In this document: in pieces, positions 1-8,266 of the stretch
Position numbering within the stretch: position 1 is the first letter of the stretch
Layout of the letters: each line of letters opens with the position of its first letter
Source of the DNA: Autumnicola sp041679265
GTDB lineage: Bacteria; Bacteroidota; Bacteroidia; Flavobacteriales; Flavobacteriaceae
Assembly: GCF_041679265.1 (NCBI RefSeq)
Contig: NZ_JBGFSM010000001.1
Location: 1-64,000 of the forward strand
Direction of reading: 5' to 3'
DNA: 64,000 bases
Made by a program: the position numbers and the translations under genes
Notes under the pieces: generated by a model
Told to the model about the DNA's origin: nothing
What the model saw: only the letters and a program-made list of their open reading frames with translations
Database searches by the model: none

Positions 1-138
1 CCTAAATTAAGTTTACCAGAAGGCAATCGCAAATGGAATTATGCTAAGTTAAAAGATGTGGTTGATGGGCCGCATACGCTAGTGATGTATTTTTATCTAT
101 CGAAAGAGAGTTTCGAGAAGAAGAAAACCTTAGATTAA
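1..138 (+). CDS. 3' end of an unrecognised protein (partial)
   Basis: An open frame runs from the first base of the window to a TAA at 136-138 and encodes the last 45 residues of a protein, including DGPHTLVMYFYLSKESF. The stop lies two bases before the next ATG, so it is probably co-transcribed with the 141-1112 gene. I recognise no family. The start lies outside the window, so neither length nor domains can be judged. It is counted as coding because the frame is open throughout and abuts the next gene. Confidence 0.5.
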   Translation, partial: PKLSLPEGNRKWNYAKLKDVVDGPHTLVMYFYLSKESFEKKKTLD

Positions 139-140
139 AA

Positions 141-1112
141 ATGCTATCAGATTATAAAAATGAGTGGGAATTAGCATTAAAAATTGAAAAACTAGATCTT
201 ATTGACGATGAAAATACTACTGGCTTACTTTTATTAGAATGGCTCTCACAAACAGGAAACAAAACGTTATATAACTGGTTATTTGAATCATCTGCGATAA
301 ATGTTCCTGGTTCAATGGCAATTCGAACAAGGGAGTATAAATTTCTTATCGGACCTGAAAGTAAATTGTTTGACTTAGACCCCGAAGTTCAATTGCAATT
401 ATCATCTGGCTTAATATCTGATAATTTAACAACCAACAAGGTTATGTTTATTGATTATTTCTATGACAATGAAGAGCTACAATATGTGATGGATACTTTC
501 AGGTCTTACAATTATAGACTCTCAACCTATATTGATATTGATCCAGATGGAGTATTTGGAATTATTGACAAAAAACAAAAATATTTATACTCAAAACCTA
601 CTGAATGGTCTGGCTGGGTAAGGCCAACATATCCAGAGATAAAAATAACTAAAATATTGCAACAAAGTGAAGTTCCAAATGATTTATTAACCCCCCAAGT
701 TGAATTCAATTTTATTCTTAATGAAGTTTCATTGTTTAAATCTAAAAAAGTTGTCCCCAAAAATTTGTTTTATCAAATAATTATTAAACGTGAAATCAGG
801 AATTCAATATCAACTTTGATAGACAAACCTAATAGAACTTCATATATTGAAGTAGGGGAAATGCTTCGAATACCTACTAAACCATCCCAAGATATTCCAT
901 ATTGCATTATTGACAGTAATCTCGAAAGAGAAGATATTCAATCGGAAATAATCTTGAATTATAGAGTAGAAGTTTCGGTAGTTGCTATAGATTCAAGTGG
1001 TAAAACATTTGTTTTAAGAAAAGAAGTAGTTAAACAGTTTGACAAAATAAAAATCTCACCAATTCAGCAGGACAAAGAATGGAAAAAAATATTATTAGTA
1101 AAAATTGAATAG
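141..1112 (+). CDS. Hypothetical protein, accessory region
   Basis: This is a 323-aa soluble protein with no signal peptide, no obvious membrane segment and no motif I recognise. It is AT-rich, as is typical of recently acquired genes. The ATG follows the stop of the upstream partial gene by two bases, so the two probably form one operon. The C-terminal half (about residues 200-320) has alternating hydrophobic strands suggestive of a beta-rich domain. Downstream lies an insertion-sequence nest, which may have separated it from further partners. The function is unknown. A role in an accessory (for example defence) cluster is only suggested by position. Confidence 0.6.
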   Translation: MLSDYKNEWELALKIEKLDLIDDENTTGLLLLEWLSQTGNKTLYNWLFESSAINVPGSMAIRTREYKFLIGPESKLFDLDPEVQLQLSSGLISDNLTTNKVMFIDYFYDNEELQYVMDTFRSYNYRLSTYIDIDPDGVFGIIDKKQKYLYSKPTEWSGWVRPTYPEIKITKILQQSEVPNDLLTPQVEFNFILNEVSLFKSKKVVPKNLFYQIIIKREIRNSISTLIDKPNRTSYIEVGEMLRIPTKPSQDIPYCIIDSNLEREDIQSEIILNYRVEVSVVAIDSSGKTFVLRKEVVKQFDKIKISPIQQDKEWKKILLVKIE

Positions 1113-1239
1113 CCAAAAGCAAGCACTGTACGAAAAAATAAAATCAGCAATAAATTATTATAGTCTTCCCTGAAGTCCTCAGCTACCTATATAATACCTC
1201 GATTTCTTTAGACCATTTTTAGTATTCTTAATTGATTTT

Positions 1240-1743
1240 TTACGCTGCATTTTGGTATTTTTCTATAGGTTTTATTCTGCCAATTCCCTGGTGATCCCTA
1301 TGGTGATATTTGTCTATCCAAGACTTTATTCCTTTGTAGAGTGTTATGCCATCTTTTGCTGGATTAAGGTAAATATGCTGATATTTAATGGTTCTCCAAA
1401 ATCGCTCAATATAAATATTATCCAGAGCTCTTCCTTTTCCATCCATACCTATCTGGATCCTATTCTTTTTTAAATAGGATACGTACTGCAGACAGGTAAA
1501 CTGACTGCCCTGATCCGAATTAAGTATGTCAGGTTTTCCGTGTTTGGCTATTGCTTGTTTGACTACTTCCAAACTACTATTACTATCCAGGGTGTTGGAG
1601 AGTCCCCAGCCCACAATTACCCGGCTAAAAACATCACAGCCGTGAGGTACATGAACCCCTGTTCCATGGGGATATAAGTAATATCAATTTCCCAAACCTG
1701 ATTGGCGCGCACGATCTCTAAATTCCTCAAAAGGTAAGGATGG
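1240..1743 (-). pseudogene. IS3-family transposase orfB, 3' fragment (frameshifted)
   Basis: The fragment covers the DDE integrase core: the first Asp in NQVWEIDITYIPM, the second in NSDQGSQFT and the Glu in DNIYIERFW. The first Asp is in a different frame from the other two. Near 1635-1640 the sequence reads GTGATGTTTTTAGC where the family expects an extra four bases (ATTGATGTT, giving VIDVFSR). That fits a 4-bp slippage deletion between GAT repeats, which creates a TAA at 1617-1619. The C-terminus (KPIEKYQNAA, stop at 1240) looks natural. Confidence 0.85.
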
Positions 1744-1801
1744 TGTATTAGCCTCAAATAACCGAGTAATTTTTGATTAAATTTTAAGCTGCTTTTTTCT
1801 G

Positions 1802-1945
1802 TGCACAATCCGGTGAAAACGGACATCCATTCCGCTGGAAAGCGGACAGTGATTCCGGAATAAAGCGGACACCCATTCCGGGGCAAAACGGACAGTGAAT
1901 CCGTTTCAAAGCGGACAGCTATTCCGGAGCAAAACGGACACTTTT
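1802..1945 (+). repeat. IS21 left end with iterated transposase sites
   Basis: The module 'CGGACA N(5-6) TTCCG' occurs about five times in roughly 140 bp, with spacings near 25 bp. At the right end the same module occurs twice in inverted orientation (4318-4363). IstA of IS21 elements binds such iterated terminal repeats. The asymmetry, with more copies on the istA side, is visible directly in the sequence. Confidence 0.8.
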
Positions 1946-1982
1946 CTCATCTTAGTGCCATTAACTTTTAAAAGAAAGGATA

Positions 1983-3530
1983 ATGGCCAACAATCCGATA
2001 GGTATGAGAGAAGTACGCGAACTATTACGATTATATTTTAAACAAGGACTCAGTGGCCGTAAAGCGGCTAAAGTAGCCGGTATTGGGAAAACTGCAGCAA
2101 GCCAGTATATTGCTGGTTTTAAAAGCAGTGGTCTCTCCATTTCAGCAATTTCAGGGATGAATGACAGTGAACTCATCAACCTGATAAATATTCGAAAACA
2201 AACAGAGAATTCCCGCTACACGACCTTAGAGAAGCTATTTCCTTATTTTGAAAAAGAGCTTAAAAAAGTAGGTGTCACCCTGCATCTGCTGTGGGAGGAA
2301 TATAGGCAAACGCACAAGGATGGCTATGAATACAGCCAATTCTGCCACCATTATTACCATTGGCGCAAGGAGAGTAAGGTCAGCATGCATATGGAGCATA
2401 AGGCTGGAGATAAACTCTTTGTGGATTACAATGGCAAAAAGCTTTACATCACCGACCCCCACACCGGCAAGCGGGAAGCCTGCGAGGTATTTATCAGTGT
2501 TCTGGGTTGTAGCCAACTCTGTTATATTGAAGCAGTCCCATCACAAAAGAAAGAGGATTGGATCGCAGTCAATCAAAATGCACTTCAATTTTACGGAGGT
2601 GCCCCTGCTGCCATTGTACCGGATTGCCTGCGCTCTGCGGTAAGTAAATCCAATCATTACGAGCCTAAAGTAAATCAAACCTATCAGGATTTTGGGGAGC
2701 ATTACGGGACGGTAATATTACCGGCCAGAGCTTTACATCCGAAAGATAAAAGTCTGGCGGAGAACTTTGTGCGATTAGCCTACCAACGTATTTATGCTCC
2801 TTTACGCAATGAGGTTTTCTACTCCATCGAAGAACTCAATCAGGCCCTTTGGGAGAAGCTTGAGCTGCACAACAACAAGAACTTTCAACATAAATCCTAC
2901 AGCCGGCAAAGCCTTTTTGATCAGGTAGAAAAGCAGGAATTAAAAGCCTTGCCAACTACCTGCTATGAGTTAAAACACTTCTCTCAACTCAAGGTCCAAT
3001 ACAATCATCATATTTATTTAAAAGCCGATAAACACTACTACAGCATTCCCTTTAAATATACCGGCAAAAAGGTAAAAGTTATTTATACCCTCTCCAATGT
3101 GGAGGCCTATTATAATAATGAAAGAATTGCTTTGCATCAGCGAAACCGTAAGCCTTATGGCTATACTACTAAGAATGAACACCGTCCTGCCCATCACCAG
3201 TTCCAGGCTGAATGGACCTCGGAGCGGTTCATCAACTGGGGCCGCTCCATAGGACCAGAAGTAGAACAATTCATTGCCAAGATACTGGATAGTCGTCCCC
3301 ACCCGGAACAGGCTTACAGAAGTTGTATGGGACTCCTAAACCTGGCTAAGAAACATCCTAAGCCTGCTTATCGAAAAGCCTGTAAAAAAGCCCTTGAAAT
3401 GAACTGTCTGCAATATAAGTTCATCAAGAATATACTCCATAATAAAACTTTTGATGTAAAAGAGGAACCTCTTGAACTGTTCAAATTACCCACCCATAAT
3501 AATATACGAGGAAAAGAAAACTTTAATTAA
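1983..3530 (+). CDS. istA: IS21 transposase IstA
   Basis: A 515-aa transposase. The N-terminus (residues 5-60) is an HTH region (LSGRKAAKVAGIGKTAASQYI). The rve/DDE core begins near residue 130 with the first Asp in LFVDYNGKK, continues with the second in VPDCLRSAV, and has the Glu in PKDKSLAENF. The C-terminal part is the basic Mu-transposase-like beta-barrel region. Length and order are normal for IstA. The ATG follows the left terminal repeats and istB follows after 11 bases, the usual istAB arrangement. IstA cuts and joins the element ends. I see no disruption. Confidence 0.95.
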   Translation: MANNPIGMREVRELLRLYFKQGLSGRKAAKVAGIGKTAASQYIAGFKSSGLSISAISGMNDSELINLINIRKQTENSRYTTLEKLFPYFEKELKKVGVTLHLLWEEYRQTHKDGYEYSQFCHHYYHWRKESKVSMHMEHKAGDKLFVDYNGKKLYITDPHTGKREACEVFISVLGCSQLCYIEAVPSQKKEDWIAVNQNALQFYGGAPAAIVPDCLRSAVSKSNHYEPKVNQTYQDFGEHYGTVILPARALHPKDKSLAENFVRLAYQRIYAPLRNEVFYSIEELNQALWEKLELHNNKNFQHKSYSRQSLFDQVEKQELKALPTTCYELKHFSQLKVQYNHHIYLKADKHYYSIPFKYTGKKVKVIYTLSNVEAYYNNERIALHQRNRKPYGYTTKNEHRPAHHQFQAEWTSERFINWGRSIGPEVEQFIAKILDSRPHPEQAYRSCMGLLNLAKKHPKPAYRKACKKALEMNCLQYKFIKNILHNKTFDVKEEPLELFKLPTHNNIRGKENFN

Positions 3531-3541
3531 AATTAATACAT

Positions 3542-4270
3542 ATGAACACAAATGCCACCTTTGAAAAGTTACACACGATGCGTTTACACGGCTTTGCACA
3601 GGCCTATCGGGAAATTACCGAAAGCACCCAGGAGAAGAACTTCTCCCTGGATGAATGTATCGCCCATCTTATTGAAGCCGAATACGAAGACCGCTACAAT
3701 AAGAAATTAAAGCGGTTGATCCGCCAGCCCCGGTTTAAACAGCAAGCTTCCTTTGAACAAATCAATTTTATTCAGCCCAGAGGTATGGATAAAAATATGC
3801 TGCTTCGCTTACAACAGGGAGACTGGATTAAAAAGTCAAGAGACCTAATTATTACAGGACCAACCGGGGTAGGCAAATCATTTATCGCTTGTGCTTTAGG
3901 ATTCCAGGCATGTGCCCAGGAACTTAAAACCATGTATTTTACGGCCAATAAACTCCTAGACCGAATGAACCTGGCCAAGGCAGATGGCAGTTATTTTAAG
4001 CTTATGGATAAAATAGCTAAAACAAAACTGCTTATCATCGACGACTTTGGTCTTAAACAAATCGATCATAAACAGTGTAATATGCTATTGGATCTTGTGG
4101 ACGAGAGACATGGAAGTTCTTCCACAATTATCACCTCACAATTGCCTGTAAAATCCTGGTTCGACTGCTTTAAGGAGCCCACAGTTGCCGACGCAGTCCT
4201 AGATAGATTAACCAATGGTTCTTACCGCATAGAATTGCAAGGGGAATCGATGAGAAAATTTAGAAAATAA
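3542..4270 (+). CDS. istB: IS21 helper ATPase IstB
   Basis: A 242-aa AAA+ ATPase of the DnaC/IstB family. Walker A is GPTGVGKSF near residue 105 and Walker B is LLIIDDFG near residue 165; sensor residues follow in STIITSQLP. The N-terminal 90 residues are the IstB-specific region. In IS21 elements IstB assembles on DNA and directs IstA to the target. It lies 11 bases behind istA, and its stop is about 90 bases before the element's right end. It is intact. Confidence 0.95.
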   Translation: MNTNATFEKLHTMRLHGFAQAYREITESTQEKNFSLDECIAHLIEAEYEDRYNKKLKRLIRQPRFKQQASFEQINFIQPRGMDKNMLLRLQQGDWIKKSRDLIITGPTGVGKSFIACALGFQACAQELKTMYFTANKLLDRMNLAKADGSYFKLMDKIAKTKLLIIDDFGLKQIDHKQCNMLLDLVDERHGSSSTIITSQLPVKSWFDCFKEPTVADAVLDRLTNGSYRIELQGESMRKFRK

Positions 4271-4356
4271 GAGCAAAAAAATTTTAATTAACTTAACCAA
4301 AATTTTAGAAGAAAAGTGTCCGTTTTGAAACGGAACGCCTGTCCGCTTTCAGCGGA

Positions 4357-5249
4357 TTATGCATTCTGAATTGATTTATAATAGTATTCCCTGGTCTCCA
4401 CAGGAGAAGCACAGTTAAACCTGTATAACATCCATTGCTGGTATAGTCTGTCATAAAAATATCAATGGCTTTTTTTTCTTCTTCAAAAGATTCAAAGCAA
4501 TTAATATCAAATACTTGTTCATTTAGTGTTCGATGAAAACGTTCAATTACTCCGTTACATTCCGGGCTTCTCACAAAGGATTTGGACAGCTCCAACCCTA
4601 GAAAATTCATCTCATTTAGAAAGTCCCTGCTTTCGTATTGAGTTCCATGATCTGATCGTAGTTGTAGAGATGTACCTGCACAAATAGCTTTATTTAATGA
4701 TCCAAATCGAAGTTTCACGGCTCTTTGAACAGGTGCCAGGGCTTCAAACCTATTGCCTGTCCTGGCAGGATGCCAAGAGATAATTTCATCGTTAAAATGA
4801 TCTATAACAGAGAATAGCCAACACCATCCGTCTTTACCGGCCCAAAATTTCTTTCCATCTGTACCCCACATTATATCGGGCTTATCAGTAATGATCTTTC
4901 CATTATGAGTTCTTTTACGGCCATTTTTTACGGGTCTGTTTGGACTTAAAAGATCATGCTCCCGCATTAGTGCATTAACCCGATGTTTGGCGATATGTTT
5001 ATTTGTCCTGGCCAATCTTTTCTTGACCTTTAAATAACCCCCGTTGAATTTGGAATTCTCCAGATCATCTTTTATTAGTTGCAACGCCTGGGCATCATCA
5101 ATAGCAGGTTTAGGTCCGGGTTTGCCCCCTTTATTGTCCCTGGGTTTTTCATACCAGGTGGAAGAGCTGTAGTTGGAAACATTTAAAATGAGTTGCATCG
5201 GAAAAGGATTTCCTGTTTTGCTAAATGTTTCTTTTTGAAGGTATTCCAC
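4357..5249 (-). pseudogene. IS-B orfB transposase, frameshifted and cut by IS21
   Basis: An IS3-family orfB with an HTH_21-like N-terminus and a DDE core: Asp in MWGTDGKKFW, Asp in LRSDHGTQYE and Glu in NGVIERFHRTL. It starts with GTG at 5249, overlapping the expected orfA stop. Near 4443 one A is missing. The expected DYNQQWMLYRF reads DYTSNGC and then runs out of frame to an artificial stop at 4305 inside the IS21 element. In the restored frame the protein ends at TAA 4357-4359, formed by the IS21 terminus. Without IS21 it would end IQKKAA. Confidence 0.85.
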
Positions 5250-5259
5250 TATTTTCCTT

Positions 5260-5529
5260 TTAGACGTTTGATCGCTTCGCTCTTTTTTTTCGAAGTTCTA
5301 GTTCCATTTGGAGTTTCCCAATAAGCCGTTCTGCCTGTTTAAGTTTAGCGGCTCCAGGATCCTTTTTAAAACCCTGTTTACCTCCATTAATGAACTCATC
5401 CCGCCACTTGCTTATCTTGGCTACAGGTACCTGATGTTTCCTGCTGAGAGTTTCAATGTCTTCTCCACGTAAAAGTTCTAATACAATGGAGGTTTTGGCA
5501 TTAACTGTTAAGTAATTCTTTTTCTTCAT
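5260..5529 (-). CDS. IS-B orfA (HTH protein of IS3-family element)
   Basis: An 89-aa protein with an N-terminal HTH (VLELLRGEDIETLSRKHQVPVAKISKWRDEF) followed by a leucine-zipper-like helix (QAERLIGKLQMELELRKK). This is the usual DNA-binding orfA of IS3 elements. Its last residues are read through a run of eight A bases at about 5283-5290. With one A fewer the end would become KKSEAIKRLKGK and the stop would overlap the orfB GTG as TAGTG, which looks like the native arrangement. Either the run has gained a base or it serves as a slippery site. Confidence 0.8.
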   Translation of the reverse strand: MKKKNYLTVNAKTSIVLELLRGEDIETLSRKHQVPVAKISKWRDEFINGGKQGFKKDPGAAKLKQAERLIGKLQMELELRKKRAKRSNV

Positions 5530-5587
5530 ATCCGATAGTAAAGTTACAATTTTACTACTCGGTTATAATTAGGGTCAATATAGATGG

Positions 5588-5775
5588 ATATATTTCTTTT
5601 CTCCAAGGCAGGTGAGGTGACGGCGAGGATAGATGTGGTGTATGTTAGCTTTGCGCATTAATCGTCTTACCCGTTCATAGCCGGCTTTATATCCTTTGTC
5701 CTTTAGCATGGATTGCATAGTCAAAACACCCGCAGTAGGCTATTCCAGAATATGTTTGTCCATGAGTTTCATCAT
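5588..5775 (-). pseudogene. IS-A orfB transposase, 5' fragment
   Basis: Minus-strand translation from ATG 5775 gives MMKLMDKHILE, then an in-frame TAG, then PTAGVLTMQSMLKDKGYK and GYERVRRLMRKANIH. This is the conserved N-terminal part of an IS3 orfB, directly preceding the integrase core found at 1240-1743. The fragment ends at the IS-B target duplication. orfA and about 40 residues of orfB are missing upstream. It is a clear decay product. Confidence 0.8.
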
Positions 5776-5819
5776 TTAAGGATTCTGGAAATAAGATATC
5801 AATTATTTTCAACCGTAAT

Positions 5820-6554
5820 TTAACCCTCTACTAAGATTTTTATAAAATTTTTGTAGGCAGTCTCAACTCCCTCTTTATATGTAAAAAATATTTCAACAAA
5901 GAAGATAATTGTGATTAATTCCAAAACTGAAAAAGCAGCTAAACAGTAATAGGAAATAAGAAGGTTATCTTCCGTTAAAGCATCCATATCAAATACTAAA
6001 TAATATATAAATGTCAAAATAACTAGGCCAAAGAACGCAATATCTCCAATCAAAATTAAAAAATTAGATTTTTTATCAGAATCCCGGTGAAAAAGCTGAT
6101 CCTTATTATACCAATCATACCATAAGATTATTATTGCTTGTAAAAGGAGCAATATAACGATAAGCCATTCGGAAAAATTGGCTCCAATTGAAGAAGCTAA
6201 AAAAAAAGTTATAATTACATTCGCTATAATGAACCGATTTCTGATAATATCTTTTTTAATTTTACTTGAAACTTTTTTTCCAGCCGCTAAATAGGTTTGA
6301 TCATATTGTAGAAAAAAAATGCCTAGTTTAATTCTTATAACGTGGAGTAAAATTCCAATTAACACAATCCAGTTAGCACGAATGTCATTAATAGCCGATT
6401 TACTTAATGGCTCCACAAATTTGATAGATTCTATGCCATCCTCGTCCGTAGCAGTGTAAACAATTTTAGCAATAAGAATTAAAATTGGAATAACCAAAGC
6501 TACAAATGAAATGGCTTGAAGTAAATCTTTATATTTATTATCATCTTGTTCCAT
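5820..6554 (-). CDS. Multi-pass membrane protein, unknown function
   Basis: A 244-aa protein with about six hydrophobic segments (near residues 14-32, 60-80, 110-128, 132-147, 165-188 and 205-228) joined by short charged loops. No enzyme motif is visible. It begins nine bases after the stop of the sodium/solute symporter gene upstream, so the two are almost certainly one operon and the protein may assist or regulate that transporter. I do not recognise the family. Its stop is close to the IS-A remnant, so 3' flanking DNA may have been lost. Confidence 0.6.
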   Translation of the reverse strand: MEQDDNKYKDLLQAISFVALVIPILILIAKIVYTATDEDGIESIKFVEPLSKSAINDIRANWIVLIGILLHVIRIKLGIFFLQYDQTYLAAGKKVSSKIKKDIIRNRFIIANVIITFFLASSIGANFSEWLIVILLLLQAIIILWYDWYNKDQLFHRDSDKKSNFLILIGDIAFFGLVILTFIYYLVFDMDALTEDNLLISYYCLAAFSVLELITIIFFVEIFFTYKEGVETAYKNFIKILVEG

Positions 6555-6563
6555 ATTAGCAGA

Positions 6564-7892
6564 TTACTTATTCTTAAGAAAAAGACCATATACTCCACCT
6601 GGAATTACTACTAAAAAAGCAAAATCCAATGACATAAAAGGTGCTAGCCATATAAAAATTAAAGAAGCTATTCCTAAAAATAGGATCATAGAGGAATGGA
6701 GGGGATTTAATATTTTAAACTTTGCTAATACTATTATAGGTGATAAGGCGAGTAAAAGAAGTAAAAGGAATTCGTAAATTGAAACTAAAGATTTAGAATA
6801 GATGCTAATTAATGCTCCTGTTATTGCAATAGTAGGAATGAAATATCTGACTTCTTTAGGAGTCAATTCACTTGATAAGTTTACATTATTCTTTTTCCAT
6901 CTCCGTTTTTCATTGGCTAAAAGGGTACTAATAAGATAAACTTCCGTATCTGCAGTTGATAAAATAGCAGAAAAAACAGCTAAAACGACAATAGAAATTA
7001 AAATCCCAGGTTCTTGAGCTAGAATAGTTGAGAGAAAAGCATTGTCAGCAATTTCTGTATATCCGTATTCTCGAGCTTCAATACCAATTAATGCAATCAT
7101 TATAGTATAACCTATAAATCCAAATCCCGCTGCAAACATACCTGTACGAACTGCCCCATCTGATCTAGCTGCATAAATTCTTTGCCAAATATCGCCACTT
7201 CCAATAACAACAAAAATACCTGTCAGTAAAATAGATATAGTTCCTAATGGAGAATAATCTAACTCAAATAATAACTCTAAACCATCGGTAGATGGAAAAA
7301 AATGAAAGATGAGTAAAGGTAAGCCAGTTAACATCAACAATAACTGAATTTTATCAGTTATAATGACTCCACCAAAGCCCGCAATCATTAAGTATCCAGC
7401 AATAACAAAGGCAAATAAAAAAGCATTGATCCATATGGGAATAGATGTGAGTTCATTTAGTAATACAGAACCGGCAAATAGTTGTAAGACTAGCAGAGCG
7501 AAGAACGCGAAAATTGTGAGACCGTTACTCAATAAACCAGCTAGGTGACCATATTTCTCGTAGATTAAGTCAGGTAATGAAAAGTAAAAGTGATTACCTG
7601 ATTTAGAGTTAAACTTCTTGGCAAACATACCAAGTACCATCATCCCTATTCCATAACCTCCTAACAAGGTTATTGCAGCTCCGTCATTAACAAATGCCAA
7701 TGTTGCAACGCTCATTAATTCTCCTGCTCCAATTAATGTAAAAGTGGATGCAAAAACACCGAACCAACCTATTTTTCTGCCAGCCAATGCAAACATAAGT
7801 GGATCTTTTTTTTCTCTTATCCATACCCAATAAGACACTAAAATTAAAAATATAATATATCCTATAATAAATGCTAAAGAAAGGTTCATCAT
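6564..7892 (-). CDS. Sodium/solute symporter (SSS family)
   Basis: A 442-aa protein with about 12-13 transmembrane helices and the architecture of the SSS (PutP/SGLT) family. Helix 1-2 has GRKIGWFGVFASTFTLIGAGELMSVATLAF, the usual unwound-helix sodium-site region, followed by GGYGIGMM. The stretch IGSGDIWQRIYAARS matches the conserved 'DxWQR' segment of the family. The substrate cannot be read from the sequence. It is the first gene of a two-gene operon with the 5820-6554 membrane protein. It is slightly short for the family, but both ends look natural. Confidence 0.8.
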   Translation of the reverse strand: MMNLSLAFIIGYIIFLILVSYWVWIREKKDPLMFALAGRKIGWFGVFASTFTLIGAGELMSVATLAFVNDGAAITLLGGYGIGMMVLGMFAKKFNSKSGNHFYFSLPDLIYEKYGHLAGLLSNGLTIFAFFALLVLQLFAGSVLLNELTSIPIWINAFLFAFVIAGYLMIAGFGGVIITDKIQLLLMLTGLPLLIFHFFPSTDGLELLFELDYSPLGTISILLTGIFVVIGSGDIWQRIYAARSDGAVRTGMFAAGFGFIGYTIMIALIGIEAREYGYTEIADNAFLSTILAQEPGILISIVVLAVFSAILSTADTEVYLISTLLANEKRRWKKNNVNLSSELTPKEVRYFIPTIAITGALISIYSKSLVSIYEFLLLLLLALSPIIVLAKFKILNPLHSSMILFLGIASLIFIWLAPFMSLDFAFLVVIPGGVYGLFLKNK

Positions 7893-8266
7893 TTGAAACA
7901 GATTTTTTATTTTCCTGAAATAAAATTTAAGTTCTTATCCCTTTCCTCAATCAGGTTAAAATAACTCCCAATTTAGAACTTACTGAAAACTAATTTATTA
8001 AGAATAATCAACTTCCACAATTACTAATAAAAAATTTGCATGATTATTACTACCTTAGATGTATAATCAAAATATTAATGATTTCTAACTATTTATAAAT
8101 AGTAAAATTGATCACACTACAGAAGATTGAAATCAATCATATCTGGGAAATAACATGCTACTTCACATCAAATAGAATTTAATAAAAAGATTAGAATGGC
8201 TTAAAGCTTCACTTACTTCTATTTAAGATTTTAGCTGAAACACTTTACCTGCTTCGATTAAATTAG
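7893..8266 (-). other. Intergenic, AT-rich, one perfect palindrome
   Basis: This 374-bp stretch has no ORF with coding character in any frame. It contains a perfect 16-bp palindrome ACTATTTATAAATAGT at 8088-8103, which could be a dimeric-regulator site. The region presumably contains the promoter of the symporter operon (near 7900-7960), but I cannot single out a convincing -33/-7 pair. Confidence 0.4.

Larger units (their letters stand above)
1802..4363 (+). mobile_element. IS21-family insertion sequence (complete)
   Basis: A 2,562-bp element carrying istA and istB. The termini are matching inverted repeats, TGCACAATCCGGTGAAAACG at the left and TGCATAATCCGCTGAAAGCG inward from the right. 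Further copies of the CGGACA/TTCCG module lie just inside the left end (1805-1940), the multiple-repeat arrangement typical of IS21. The flanks are a 5-bp direct repeat TTCTG (1797-1801 and 4364-4368), which is a clean target duplication. It landed a few codons before the end of the IS-B orfB gene. Both genes are open and their catalytic motifs are intact, so this innermost element may still be active. Confidence 0.92.
1744..5582 (-). mobile_element. IS-B: IS3-family element interrupted by IS21
   Basis: The ends carry imperfect inverted repeats: TGTATTAGCCTCAAATAACC inward from 1744, and TATATTGACCCTAATTATAA inward from 5582, both continuing into ACCGAGTA. A 5-bp direct repeat GATGG flanks it (1739-1743 and 5583-5587). 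Removing the internal IS21 element and one TTCTG copy leaves about 1.27 kb, a normal IS3 length, and restores a natural orfB end (IQKKAA then stop). It carries orfA and orfB on the minus strand. It inserted in the orfB gene of IS-A. The element looks inactive because orfB is frameshifted and its end is split off. Confidence 0.85.
1240..5775 (-). mobile_element. IS-A: old IS3-family remnant, interrupted by IS-B
   Basis: Two separated pieces, 1240-1743 and 5583-5775, encode consecutive parts of one IS3-family orfB transposase. The right piece ends in EKKYIH and the left piece resumes with HPYLLRNLEIV. The reading is broken exactly where a second insertion sequence (IS-B) sits, flanked by GATGG on both sides. 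orfA and the first part of orfB are missing, there is an in-frame TAG in the 5' piece, and there is a frameshift in the 3' piece, so the element is dead. Its outer termini could not be fixed; the coordinates are the limits of recognisable coding sequence. Confidence 0.8.

Noticed and set aside
1810..1886. N-terminal part of the minus-strand ORF beginning MPRNGCPLYSG
   Set aside because: This stretch is translation of the IS21 left-end repeats, not transposase sequence.
1802..1945. Iterated repeats as a CRISPR array
   Set aside because: They are terminal transposase-binding repeats of the IS21 element, with irregular short spacers and matching copies at the other end. No CRISPR array or cas gene is seen in the window.
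4305..4356. C-terminal 17 residues of the apparent IS-B orfB reading into IS21
   Set aside because: They arise from a frameshift near 4443 followed by read-through of the IS21 terminal repeat, so they are not native protein.
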